IMG/VR virus record: IMGVR_UViG_3300017989_000120
Location: 1-62,884 of that record
Direction: 5' to 3' (one strand)
DNA from: a virus
Length of the DNA: 62,884 nucleotides
Shown here in pieces: positions 51,542 through 59,759 of this stretch (positions within the stretch are counted from its first letter, which is position 1; each line of letters opens with the position of its first letter). The notes below the pieces were generated by a model, which saw nothing but the letters and a program-made list of their open reading frames with translations, did not search any database and was not told where the DNA came from. Made by a program: the position numbers and the translations under genes.

Positions 51542-51844
51542 ATGACAGTAGAAGAATTTAAGCAGGAACTTTCAGAAAACGAAAACGCATTGGTCGATTT
51601 TTGGGCACCTTGGTGCGGCCCTTGTAAAATGATGGGACCTGTTTTGGAAAAGATTGACAGTGAAAACCCAAATCTAAAGGTTATCAAAGTAAATGTTGAT
51701 GAATCTGGAGAATTGGCGGGCATGTTTGGAATAAGGAGTATTCCAACCCTTACCATGTTTAAGGGGGGTCAGCCTACATCCACTAAAACTGGTGCTTTAC
51801 CTCAAGCTAAGGTTCAAGAGTGGATCAATGAACACATTGTTTAA
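51542..51844 (+). CDS. trxA: Thioredoxin
   Basis: A 100-residue thioredoxin. FWAPWCGPCKMMGPVLEKI at about residues 20-38 contains the active W-C-G-P-C (C25, C28), and the cis-Pro is in GIRSIPTLTMFKGG. It is compact and cytosolic, with no signal peptide. The likely partner is the phage ribonucleotide reductase, whose large subunit ends in a C-x-x-C pair. It may also serve repair of oxidised methionine or act on host proteins. Confidence 0.95.
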   Translation: MTVEEFKQELSENENALVDFWAPWCGPCKMMGPVLEKIDSENPNLKVIKVNVDESGELAGMFGIRSIPTLTMFKGGQPTSTKTGALPQAKVQEWINEHIV

Positions 51845-51849
51845 CCAAT

Positions 51850-52173
51850 ATGAACTTCCTAAAAGAATTAGAATCGTATTTAAAGGAGAAGGAGGGTTTT
51901 GATACCCACTTCTCCGATTTTTTCCAAAAACCATCTGGTGATGGTGTTCTTTACATTCAATGCATTTGTCCTGTTCATGGTAAATGTACTTTGAGGTGTA
52001 AATTTTCAAAAATGATGGGCGACAATAAACTTGTTTCGGTAAAGCCCATGGTAAGACTTTCAGAATCCCAATTTCCTTGGGATAGCACAATAAAGAACGT
52101 ATATTCTTTGTATAGCGGAATTGCTGGTGTGGGTGGAGTAGCTCACAGATCTGTTAATAATTCCCTCATTTAA
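51850..52173 (+). CDS. Small Cys/His protein of unknown function
   Basis: A 107-residue protein with a central YIQCICPVHGKCTLRCKF segment (residues about 35-53) whose four Cys and one His could bind zinc. The C-terminus is Ser/Gly/Val-rich. No family recognised. It starts 5 nt after the thioredoxin stop. Confidence 0.55.
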   Translation: MNFLKELESYLKEKEGFDTHFSDFFQKPSGDGVLYIQCICPVHGKCTLRCKFSKMMGDNKLVSVKPMVRLSESQFPWDSTIKNVYSLYSGIAGVGGVAHRSVNNSLI

Positions 52174-52230
52174 ATTTTTTTTCTTCGTTTCTTCCTGATA
52201 GTTTTGTAGTATAATCCAAAACTGTATAAA

Positions 52231-52470
52231 ATGGAAAACGTAAAATATATGCTCCAAGAAGCAGGTGCAAAAGTAAATTCAGCTATTTGTGATATTGAGG
52301 ATTTAACGATATCTAAAAACCATAAGGTCAACATCCTTGACGTCTTGGAAGAATTAAAGAAAGCGAGGGAAATAATCTATCACTTGCAGGGTAATATTGA
52401 TACCGATGTGGATCGCTATTTTATCAATCGAGAAACCGGGATAAGGGAGCCATTCAAACTAGATTATTGA
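52231..52470 (+). CDS. Small helical protein, unknown
   Basis: A 79-residue helical protein (VKYMLQEAGAKVNSAICDIE; VLEELKKAREIIYHLQGN) ending FINRETGIREPFKLDY. The next gene begins directly after its stop. No family recognised. Confidence 0.55.
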   Translation: MENVKYMLQEAGAKVNSAICDIEDLTISKNHKVNILDVLEELKKAREIIYHLQGNIDTDVDRYFINRETGIREPFKLDY

Positions 52471-53049
52471 GTGATAGTAGTTATTGACGACTTTATTAAG
52501 GACGAAGAGCTGTTAGCAGAAATTGCAGCTGATAAAGATTTCTTCAAGTATGCGGGAGCTAATTATTTTTTCTGGGAGGGATGGTGGAGTACATCACCGG
52601 ACACCCTCAAGAAAAGACTCATCAAACACATCTGGGGTGATAACTGCCCGATTAATAAAGTATTCAATGTAGCTGGTTTTGAGTACTGGACGGGCATACT
52701 TTCAGCGGACCCAGGGAATCATTACCAAGACACCCTAGGTGTTCATTTTGATAAAGACGAGGAATTGTTCTCCGAAACTGGGGAAATACAATCCTCTCAA
52801 ATTGGAACGGTATATTACCCACCACAGGAAGAATTTGATGGCGGAATGTTGGAAATCTTTTCAGAGGGTCTTGATAAAGAACCAGAAAGGATTTATGCGA
52901 AGTCAAATAGACTTGTAATATTTGATGCTGGAACGGTTCCACATGGGGTTTCTACAGTAACAAGCGGAACAAGAAAAGCAATAGCAATAAACCTTTGGGA
53001 GTTTATCCCGCACAGCCAAACTTTAGGAAAGCTTAAAAAAGAAACATGA
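52471..53049 (+). CDS. 2-oxoglutarate/Fe(II) oxygenase-like protein 1
   Basis: A 192-residue protein of the prolyl-4-hydroxylase-like oxygenase class. It has GVHFDKDEEL with the H-x-D iron motif near residue 92, a double-stranded helix core (GTVYYPPQEEFDGGMLEIF), and PHGVSTVTSGTRKAIAINLW, giving the distal iron His and the 2-oxoglutarate Arg. The start is GTG. Such enzymes hydroxylate protein side chains, sugars or nucleobases. It is coupled to clpP by a 4-nt overlap. Confidence 0.75.
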   Translation: MIVVIDDFIKDEELLAEIAADKDFFKYAGANYFFWEGWWSTSPDTLKKRLIKHIWGDNCPINKVFNVAGFEYWTGILSADPGNHYQDTLGVHFDKDEELFSETGEIQSSQIGTVYYPPQEEFDGGMLEIFSEGLDKEPERIYAKSNRLVIFDAGTVPHGVSTVTSGTRKAIAINLWEFIPHSQTLGKLKKET

Positions 53050-53711
53050 GAAAAGACTTTGAAAAATACGCAATGAGTGAACATCGAATCGGTTCCCTCG
53101 ACGTGCACAACTATTCTAAATTTATCGAGGGTTCTCTAACCCCCTATATTTTGGAGGAGCGAGAATTGAGAGCCACCCAAATGGACATCTTCTCGAGGTT
53201 GATGATGGATAGGGTTCTTTGGGTTGCTGGACCTGTTAACGACAAGATGTCAACAATAGTTCAAGCACAGTTAATGTTTTTGGATTCTGTGGATAGCAAA
53301 GATATTACTATGCATATCGATTCACCAGGTGGGTCCGTTAAATCTGGGCTTTCTATGGTGGATGTTATGGATTACATCAAATCTGATATAGTTACGGTAA
53401 ATACCGGTATGGCTGCTTCGATGGGTTCTATACTACTGGGGGCAGGAACAAAAGGCAAAAGATATTCTCTGAGATTCTCTAAAGTAATGCTTCACCAATC
53501 ATCTGGAGGATTTAGCGGTAACATCCAAGATGCTAAGATTGATTTTGAAGAATGGGAAAAATACAACAAAATTCTTTTTGAATTGTTGGGTGAGTACTGT
53601 GATAAAGACCCAAAACAAGTTGCTGAAGATGCAAGCAGAGATTTTTGGATGGATGCTAAAGAAGCTGTTAAATATGGCATCATAGATGATGTGATCAAAA
53701 ACAAAAAATAG
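53046..53711 (+). CDS. clpP: ClpP-type serine protease
   Basis: A 221-residue ClpP-family peptidase. Features are ITMHIDSPGGSVKSGLSMVD, the nucleophile S125 in GMAASMGSILLGAG, the catalytic H150 in VMLHQSSGGFSG, and an acidic C-terminal helix (CDKDPKQVAEDASRDFWMDA) that supplies the Asp. It would form barrel oligomers and may pair with the host ClpX or act alone. Some phages use ClpP-like proteases for head maturation, but here it lies between two oxygenases, away from head genes. Confidence 0.9.
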   Translation: MRKDFEKYAMSEHRIGSLDVHNYSKFIEGSLTPYILEERELRATQMDIFSRLMMDRVLWVAGPVNDKMSTIVQAQLMFLDSVDSKDITMHIDSPGGSVKSGLSMVDVMDYIKSDIVTVNTGMAASMGSILLGAGTKGKRYSLRFSKVMLHQSSGGFSGNIQDAKIDFEEWEKYNKILFELLGEYCDKDPKQVAEDASRDFWMDAKEAVKYGIIDDVIKNKK

Positions 53712-54473
53712 ATGATAGATTCCCAATTAACCCAAAAGATTAGATTTGGGTATTCAATAGCTTATCCTTTTCCCCACACAGTCATTGATAATTTTATTGT
53801 TGATGAGAGTAAATTGAGACAATCCGCTTCAGAAATGGAAAGATATGAATATTGGGGATGCGATGCATCTAACTATTCTGGGGAAAACCAGGTTAATAAG
53901 TTCTTTACCCCTTGGTGTGAGGATAACATCCAGGATATAAAATTACATTCCCCGTCAACCTTTGAAATCCTAAATTTTCTTAATTCAGATACAGCTTTGA
54001 GGTTTTTAGAGGATCTAACTGGAATAGATGGATTAATAGCAGATCCTACTTTTGTTGGTGGTGGGGCTCATAAAATAATGCGAGATGGAAAGCTTTCTGT
54101 TCATGCAGATTATAATATCCACCCTCATACTGGATTACACAGGAGGATAAATTTACTCCTCTATCTAAATGAAAATTGGGATAAATCTTGGGGCGGCAAC
54201 CTCGAGCTTTGGGATAAGGACTTGAAAAATTGTGTAAAATCAATTCCTCCAGTTTTTAACAGGGCTGTTATTTTCAACATAACAGATGACGCTTTCCATG
54301 GACACCCAGAGCCATTAGCTTGTCCATCGGAGGAATCAAGAATTTCTCTTGCTCTTTATTATTTTACTAAAGACAGACCGGATGATGAAAAGAGTAGCCA
54401 ACACGCTGCTATTTGGAAACACCCAGAGGATAAAGGAACTAAAAACCCTGACAAAAAGTTATTTGAGGTTTAA
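53712..54473 (+). CDS. 2-oxoglutarate/Fe(II) oxygenase-like protein 2
   Basis: A 253-residue oxygenase of the P4H-like class, not closely similar to oxygenase 1. The iron motif is SVHADYNIHPHTGLHRRIN (H-x-D near residue 135), followed by LLLYLNENWDKSWGGNLELW. The distal part has VIFNITDDAFHGHPEPLACP and RISLALYYFTKDRP with His and Arg. Family members of this form hydroxylate proteins or sugars and are common in marine phages. It follows clpP with no gap and is joined to the next gene by a TAATG junction. Confidence 0.85.
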   Translation: MIDSQLTQKIRFGYSIAYPFPHTVIDNFIVDESKLRQSASEMERYEYWGCDASNYSGENQVNKFFTPWCEDNIQDIKLHSPSTFEILNFLNSDTALRFLEDLTGIDGLIADPTFVGGGAHKIMRDGKLSVHADYNIHPHTGLHRRINLLLYLNENWDKSWGGNLELWDKDLKNCVKSIPPVFNRAVIFNITDDAFHGHPEPLACPSEESRISLALYYFTKDRPDDEKSSQHAAIWKHPEDKGTKNPDKKLFEV

Positions 54474-55594
54474 TGAGTGGAACATTAGAAAAAATAGCTT
54501 GGCTTGCCTCTTGGCCGGATTCCCAAGAAAAGGTGGATCAAATTAATACTAATGCTACCCTTCTAAGAGAGAATGGGTGGGAGGTTGGTTTGGTTACCCA
54601 ATACCCAAAATTGGATGCTATTGATTTTTCTGGGTTAGACCATGTTGTTTTTGACAATACCAACGAGATGTATTTCTCAGAAACTAAATCCTTTAGATTT
54701 GGTTTTGATAGAATAATCCCATCCTGCTCAGAGATGAAACAAGATTGCGGAGATTGGGTTTTTGTAGATACCAAGACAAGGGCACCTCACGTTTATTCCG
54801 TTTATCGTCTTTACTCCATTTCTATGCATCTAAGCTCCGGGTATGGTTATAAGGTTTATGCGTATTTCGAAGCAGATTTTAATGGAACACAAAAGCTGTG
54901 CGACGGGATAAATGAGCTTGCAAATGATATAATTCGGCACGAATTAAATTTTGTGGGGTTTGATTCATCAAACCAAAAAGGTGGGATGAATGCTTGTTTG
55001 TTTCTAGGGTCTCCCAAAAAACTGTCTTCATATTTTCCTATGTATGCCATCAAAAGTGAGGATGATTTTTTTAGACACTACCAGAATGAAAGTGTTGAAG
55101 ATTCGCTTGTAAGATTTTTTAAAGGTGATCCAAATTCAAAAATTTATCCAAAAGAAGACGTGGTTAATTTCTTGGGTGAATATGGGAAAGACTGGGATAC
55201 CTCACACGCTGGTCTAAATTGGGTAGAAGAAGTAAGTGCAAGGGCCTTATCAGCCTTTACTACAAATGCTCCGTTCTTGAAACCCATCGAAAATGGATTT
55301 TCCTTGTTTTATCTTTTTAAGCAAGAGTTGATACTCAAGGAAGTTAAATTTAAAGCAAAACTTACGTTATCCAACAAATCCGGGGATACAGTCATATTTG
55401 ATGAAACCACATCTCTCTCATTTAACCACTACAGGTTTTTTGTTGATCTATCCGAGATTCTCTTTGACGGAAACGGGAGTATAAGGGTTGAGACTGAAAC
55501 CTCATGTGAGGATTCTATCTTGCGGGAGGATTATTTGATCCCTTTGAGCTTTAAAGAATTAACTGGTTACTATAGGATTAGACACATAGAATAA
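54473..55594 (+). CDS. Possible glycosyltransferase-like protein, unassigned
   Basis: A 373-residue protein. The N-terminal half looks like a nucleotide-sugar-binding Rossmann/GT-A region (EKIAWLASWPDSQEKVDQIN; GWEVGLVTQYPKLDA; GDWVFVDTKTRAPHVYSVYR). KVYAYFEADFNG near residue 135 could hold an acidic donor-site motif. The C-terminal third is a beta-rich domain (KFKAKLTLSNKSGDTVIFDE). The assignment is tentative and rests on context among oxygenase and sugar genes. Confidence 0.5.
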   Translation: MSGTLEKIAWLASWPDSQEKVDQINTNATLLRENGWEVGLVTQYPKLDAIDFSGLDHVVFDNTNEMYFSETKSFRFGFDRIIPSCSEMKQDCGDWVFVDTKTRAPHVYSVYRLYSISMHLSSGYGYKVYAYFEADFNGTQKLCDGINELANDIIRHELNFVGFDSSNQKGGMNACLFLGSPKKLSSYFPMYAIKSEDDFFRHYQNESVEDSLVRFFKGDPNSKIYPKEDVVNFLGEYGKDWDTSHAGLNWVEEVSARALSAFTTNAPFLKPIENGFSLFYLFKQELILKEVKFKAKLTLSNKSGDTVIFDETTSLSFNHYRFFVDLSEILFDGNGSIRVETETSCEDSILREDYLIPLSFKELTGYYRIRHIE

Positions 55595-56088
55595 TGGGAA
55601 CAAACTATTATAGAATTCCGACAGAATTAGAAATGGAGGAGCGTAGGGACAGACTTAGGGTAAGACTTATTGGTCTCAAGATGACACCGGATCTTATCGC
55701 TGATGGATTCAGGTACATTGAAACCCCCGATGACGAATGGATCCACCTTGATCCTTGGGACGAATTTATCGAGGGAACAAGCATTCACCTGGGAAAAAGA
55801 AGTATGGGGTGGAAATTCTGCTGGAACTTCCACGACAATAAGTACTATTCTAATAAGCAACAATTAATCGATTTTGTCAAGAATGGTCGAGTAGTTGATG
55901 AGTATGGTGCAGAGGAAGATCCTCAAGCATTCTTAGATATGGCATTTGAGTGGGGTGGACCTGATGGTTTGACTGTTGATGCTGAATATTACAAAAACAA
56001 CGAAAGGAGTTCCCTGTTTAACGATCCTAAATATTATGATCGTGAGATCGACGGTTTAAGAGTATGTAGTTCAACTGAATTTAGTTAA
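55594..56088 (+). CDS. Conserved phage-type protein, unknown
   Basis: A 164-residue protein starting MGTNYYRIPTELEMEER and containing SIHLGKRSMGWKFCWNFHDN, a combination seen in a family of small phage and bacterial proteins of unknown role. The C-terminal half is acidic. It is joined to the previous gene by TAATG and lies 2 nt before the next. Confidence 0.65.
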   Translation: MGTNYYRIPTELEMEERRDRLRVRLIGLKMTPDLIADGFRYIETPDDEWIHLDPWDEFIEGTSIHLGKRSMGWKFCWNFHDNKYYSNKQQLIDFVKNGRVVDEYGAEEDPQAFLDMAFEWGGPDGLTVDAEYYKNNERSSLFNDPKYYDREIDGLRVCSSTEFS

Positions 56089-56090
56089 GG

Positions 56091-56393
56091 ATGAAATCAC
56101 AAGCCAATTTCTTAATCAAACATTACGAATACTTTGACGAGAAAGGTAATCTCTCCAATGAGTATTACTACATCCAAGAATGGAAAAAGTTCTTATGGTG
56201 GTCCTATTGGAAAGATATAAACCATGAGACTTGGGGATATGATGACTGTTATAAAGTGAGAACTACGTTTAAGACTCTTAAAGAGGCACAAGACTTTGTG
56301 AGAAATGTACTCTGTCCAGAAATACCAAGGGATAGTCGTAAAGAAACAGTAGTAGATGAAATGGTTTGTAAAAACGGAAAATCAAAATGGTAG
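56091..56393 (+). CDS. Small aromatic-rich protein, unknown
   Basis: A 100-residue protein with many Trp, Tyr and Phe residues (YYYIQEWKKFLWWSYWKDIN), followed by a helix (TFKTLKEAQDFVRNVLC). No family recognised. It ends the run of uncharacterised genes before the Dda-like helicase. Confidence 0.55.
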   Translation: MKSQANFLIKHYEYFDEKGNLSNEYYYIQEWKKFLWWSYWKDINHETWGYDDCYKVRTTFKTLKEAQDFVRNVLCPEIPRDSRKETVVDEMVCKNGKSKW

Positions 56394-56420
56394 GTGAGAA
56401 ATTCTGTAAGGTATTTTTAA

Positions 56421-57863
56421 TTGACCTCCCATAATAAATTTGAAAGTTTGGGCACTAAAACAAAAACAGTAGATACCTCGATATTAAATGGCGACCAAAG
56501 GCTGGCATTTGGGAAGCTTGTAAATTATGTCAGAAACCCAGCTGACAGATCCATCTATGTGCTTAGAGGTTGGGCCGGGACGGGTAAAACATTTTGCGTA
56601 AGTCTTTTGGTTAACTACCTCTTAACAGAGCTTTATCGGGATAAGGGGTGGTACAGAATTGCAGTTACGGGTCCAACTAATAAATCAGTCAGGGTGATTC
56701 GTAGATCGTCTGATATACACGACACCCGCGTCTCATTCCAAACCATCCATAAGTTACTTGGATTAAAGGAGAAGATAACACTTGACGGAAAGCAGGAGTT
56801 TGTCAAGGATCCTGGATTTCAGCCGAAGATATCGAAAATTAAGCTTCTAATAATCGATGAGGTCTCTATGTTGAATGATGATCTCTTTGAAAAAATAATT
56901 AAGCACAGGGAAAATATAAAGGTAATATGTATGGGGGATCCTGCACAGATCCCACCTGTTGGGAAACCCGATTGTATTCCCTTTAGAGAAGAGCTTGCAG
57001 AGGAATATGACATTAAGACTTTGGATCTGAAGACAATCATGAGACAAAAGCTTGACAACCCAATTATTAGTTCTTCTGTAAAGATCCGAGAAAATATCAA
57101 CGAGTCAGATTCTGGTATTTTACCACAGACCTTAACAAATAAATCTGGGGAAGGGATTGAATTTCTAAATCTTGGTGATCCCGGGGTAAGGAAAAACATT
57201 TCCTCTTACATGGAAAAGTATTTCAAAACCAAAAAGTTTGAAGAGGATTCGGAATATGCTAAGGTGATAGCTTGGAGGAATAAAACGGTGTCAACCATGA
57301 ACACCTTAGTTAGAAGAGTGATCTACGGGGAAGAGCAAATAGGCGAAAAGATATTGGTTGGAGAAAAACTGATTATCAATAGTCCCTATATTGTGAATGG
57401 AATGGTGGTTTTCAACACCAACGATGAATTCACTGTTGATTCATTTGAGATCAAAACACAGAAGGCTAAGGTTGAAGATCTTGAGGTAGATCTAAAATAC
57501 TATGAAACCCGTGTTTGGTTTTTGGACGACAACAACTCAAGACACGAAGACACCATAGAGATTCTCCACGAGGATAGTGAATACGATTTCAAGAGGGTGG
57601 CAAACATTCTTAAGAATATAGCAATCCAAAAGAAAGGAAAGGACAAGTCCTGGCTTGCTTACTATGATTTTCTTAGAGAATTCGCTGATGTTTCTTATGC
57701 TTATTGTATAACCGCACACAAGTCTCAGGGAAGTACCTACGAAACTTCTTTCGTAATGGAGGATGACATTGAGATGAACTGGGATGTCATAGAAAGAAAC
57801 AGAATCAAGTACACAGCATATACGCGGGCAAGCAAAAAACTTTATGTGCTGAAGAGATTTTAG
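56421..57863 (+). CDS. dda: Dda-like SF1B helicase
   Basis: A 480-residue 5'-3' DNA helicase (T4 Dda is 439). Features are motif Q region LNGDQRLAFGKL, Walker A RGWAGTGKTFCV near residue 55, motif II LLIIDEVSMLND near 148, motif III CMGDPAQIPPVG, motif IV region KTIMRQ, motif V CITAHKSQGSTYE near 435, and motif VI AYTRASKKLYVLKRF. Dda clears proteins and primes origin melting. The start is TTG; the first ATG downstream would remove the Q motif. Confidence 0.9.
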   Translation: MTSHNKFESLGTKTKTVDTSILNGDQRLAFGKLVNYVRNPADRSIYVLRGWAGTGKTFCVSLLVNYLLTELYRDKGWYRIAVTGPTNKSVRVIRRSSDIHDTRVSFQTIHKLLGLKEKITLDGKQEFVKDPGFQPKISKIKLLIIDEVSMLNDDLFEKIIKHRENIKVICMGDPAQIPPVGKPDCIPFREELAEEYDIKTLDLKTIMRQKLDNPIISSSVKIRENINESDSGILPQTLTNKSGEGIEFLNLGDPGVRKNISSYMEKYFKTKKFEEDSEYAKVIAWRNKTVSTMNTLVRRVIYGEEQIGEKILVGEKLIINSPYIVNGMVVFNTNDEFTVDSFEIKTQKAKVEDLEVDLKYYETRVWFLDDNNSRHEDTIEILHEDSEYDFKRVANILKNIAIQKKGKDKSWLAYYDFLREFADVSYAYCITAHKSQGSTYETSFVMEDDIEMNWDVIERNRIKYTAYTRASKKLYVLKRF

Positions 57864-57953
57864 GAATTTTTCAGAAACATTTTTTTAGTTAGGAGGATCC
57901 CATTAATATTGCGTTGTTCTTCAAAAAAACGAGAAACAATCAATGTTTAGAGG

Positions 57954-57960
57954 TATATAA
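57954..57960 (+). promoter_or_regulatory. Late-promoter-like element TATATAA
   Basis: GGTATATAA with its first T 24 nt before the vWA protein gene at 57978. Confidence 0.5.
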
Positions 57961-57977
57961 AGTCCAAAATCGGTAAT

Positions 57978-59417
57978 ATGAAACTCGTAGACGCACTTAG
58001 AACCAAGAATACCACCACGGAAAATGGTATGGCAACTAATTCATCTTCTTTGAATGCTTGCGTAGATTTATTCTTCATGATTGGTGCTATGAGGGGGCAG
58101 GATAAGCAAAGACTTATTGCAAATTTCTCACTTGCGTTTCACGAGGATCCACTTACAGCCATGAGAATTCTTTTTTGGGTAAGAGACATCAGAGGTGGAG
58201 CGGGAGAAAGACAGATCTTCAAGGACATTATTACATATTTAGCAAGCGACAACCCAGAGATACTAGGAAAAAACCTACATCTCATCCCAGAATATGGAAG
58301 ATGGGACGATTTGCTTACTTTGATTGGTACCAAGCTCGAAGCACCTGCATTAGATCTAATAAAGAGTGGTCTCGAAAGCGAAAATGGACTTTGTGCTAAA
58401 TGGATGCCTAGAAAGGGACCGATAGCAAACAGACTAAGAAACTTCTTAGGATTCACACCTAAGCAATATAGAAAGACACTGGTTGGCCTCACAAATGTTG
58501 TCGAGCAGGCTATGTGTGCTAAAGATTGGGAGTCTATTGAGTATGGTAAGCTTCCTTCAGTAGCAGCAGCAAGATACACTAAGGCATTTCACAAAAACGA
58601 TTCGGAGAGATATAATTTATATCTTGAGAAATTAAGGTCTGGCGAGGAAAAAGTAAATGCTTCTGCAGTCTATCCTTATGATGTGACCAAAACTCTCAAA
58701 CACGGAGATGCAGACTTTGCCTCTGAGCAATGGAAAGCACTTCCTGATTACATGGAGGGGAGCGAGGAAAGAATTCTTCCAGTCGTTGACACCTCAGGTT
58801 CTATGGCGACACCAGCTGGGGGAAATTCTAATGTTAACTGCTTGGATGTTGCAATCTCTCTGGGTATGTACATTTCTGAAAGAAACGAGGGAGCATTTAA
58901 GGACTCTTTTGTAACTTTCTCTGCTAACCCAGAGATTCAAATACTTAAGGGAGATTTAAAATCGAGGTTTTCCCAATTATCAAGAGCTGCTTGGGGTATG
59001 AACACGGATCTCCAAAAGACTTTTTCACACATATTGGATCAGGCAGTAAAAAATTCTGTACCTGCATCTGAAATGCCAACGAAGATCTTGATCCTCTCCG
59101 ACATGGAATTCGACAATGCGACAAGGGCTAACTCTTATTGGAATAACACTGATACTGTAGAGTGGAATCCTACTGCACAGGAAATGATCAGAGAGATGTA
59201 TGCTGAAGCAGGATACACAATGCCTTCCATCATCTACTGGAATATACAATCCAGGGGTGGTAATGTGCCGGTTTCTTTCACTGAATCCGGTACAGCTTTG
59301 GTAAGCGGTTTCTCTCCAGCAATTCTTAAAAGCATTTGCAAGGGTGAAATTATTTCGCCACTTCAGGTGATGAACGAAACTATTCTTTCTGAAAGGTATA
59401 AAGACATTATAATTTAA
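57978..59417 (+). CDS. DUF2828/TROVE-like protein with vWA domain (Ro60-like plan)
   Basis: A 479-residue protein with helical repeats followed by a von Willebrand A domain, the overall plan of Ro60/Rsr RNA-binding proteins. The N-terminal part has ENGMATNSSSLNACVDLFFM, LTAMRILFWVRDIRGGAGER and LIPEYGRWDDLLTLIG, which match DUF2828. The vWA domain starts near residue 268 with the MIDAS motif VVDTSGSMAT (D-x-S-x-S), then a Thr in GMNTDLQKT and an Asp in ILILSDMEFD, so metal binding looks intact. Ro60 proteins bind Y RNAs and misfolded RNAs; here a structured RNA candidate lies 350 nt downstream. That it binds this RNA is inference. Confidence 0.75.
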   Translation: MKLVDALRTKNTTTENGMATNSSSLNACVDLFFMIGAMRGQDKQRLIANFSLAFHEDPLTAMRILFWVRDIRGGAGERQIFKDIITYLASDNPEILGKNLHLIPEYGRWDDLLTLIGTKLEAPALDLIKSGLESENGLCAKWMPRKGPIANRLRNFLGFTPKQYRKTLVGLTNVVEQAMCAKDWESIEYGKLPSVAAARYTKAFHKNDSERYNLYLEKLRSGEEKVNASAVYPYDVTKTLKHGDADFASEQWKALPDYMEGSEERILPVVDTSGSMATPAGGNSNVNCLDVAISLGMYISERNEGAFKDSFVTFSANPEIQILKGDLKSRFSQLSRAAWGMNTDLQKTFSHILDQAVKNSVPASEMPTKILILSDMEFDNATRANSYWNNTDTVEWNPTAQEMIREMYAEAGYTMPSIIYWNIQSRGGNVPVSFTESGTALVSGFSPAILKSICKGEIISPLQVMNETILSERYKDIII

Positions 59418-59423
59418 TTCAAG

Positions 59424-59699
59424 ATGGCAGATATAAATATTGACCCAGAAGATTATTGGTATTCATGCTCTGAATATGAAAGGGAGGAGCTGGCAAAAAC
59501 GGTAGTTCAGGAAGGATATATTTCAGACCTACTTCTTGAGATGGTTAAAAAGGGTGGAACCACATCATTTCAACCTGAAACTTACACCGAGCAAGAAATT
59601 GTAAGGTTGTTTAATGCCATTTGGGATAGTAAAAGATTTATCGAGCAAAAGCACATTGACGAAATATTCAAAAGCTTGAGGGAGCAAAGAGTTCTTTGA
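59424..59699 (+). CDS. Small acidic protein, unknown
   Basis: A 91-residue acidic helical protein (DPEDYWYSCSEYEREELAKT; DSKRFIEQKHIDEIFKSLRE) lying 6 nt after the vWA protein gene and upstream of the RNA candidate. No family recognised. It may be a cofactor of the vWA protein by context only. Confidence 0.6.
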   Translation: MADINIDPEDYWYSCSEYEREELAKTVVQEGYISDLLLEMVKKGGTTSFQPETYTEQEIVRLFNAIWDSKRFIEQKHIDEIFKSLREQRVL

Positions 59700-59746
59700 A
59701 AATATTAGGTTTCTTACAGCAATTTTTTATACTATCCAATAAGTGT

Positions 59747-59753
59747 TATATAA
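59747..59753 (+). promoter_or_regulatory. Promoter-like element TATATAA before RNA candidate
   Basis: GTTATATAA followed by no start codon in the usual window. If it works like the other sites, transcription would begin near 59760, just ahead of the closing stem of the RNA candidate. Confidence 0.5.
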
Positions 59754-59759
59754 AAAAGA

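Noticed and set aside
57978-59417. Classical TROVE-domain Ro60
   Set aside because: The helical part fits DUF2828 segments (RDIRGG, YGRWDDLL) better than TROVE signatures. I kept only the architectural similarity.
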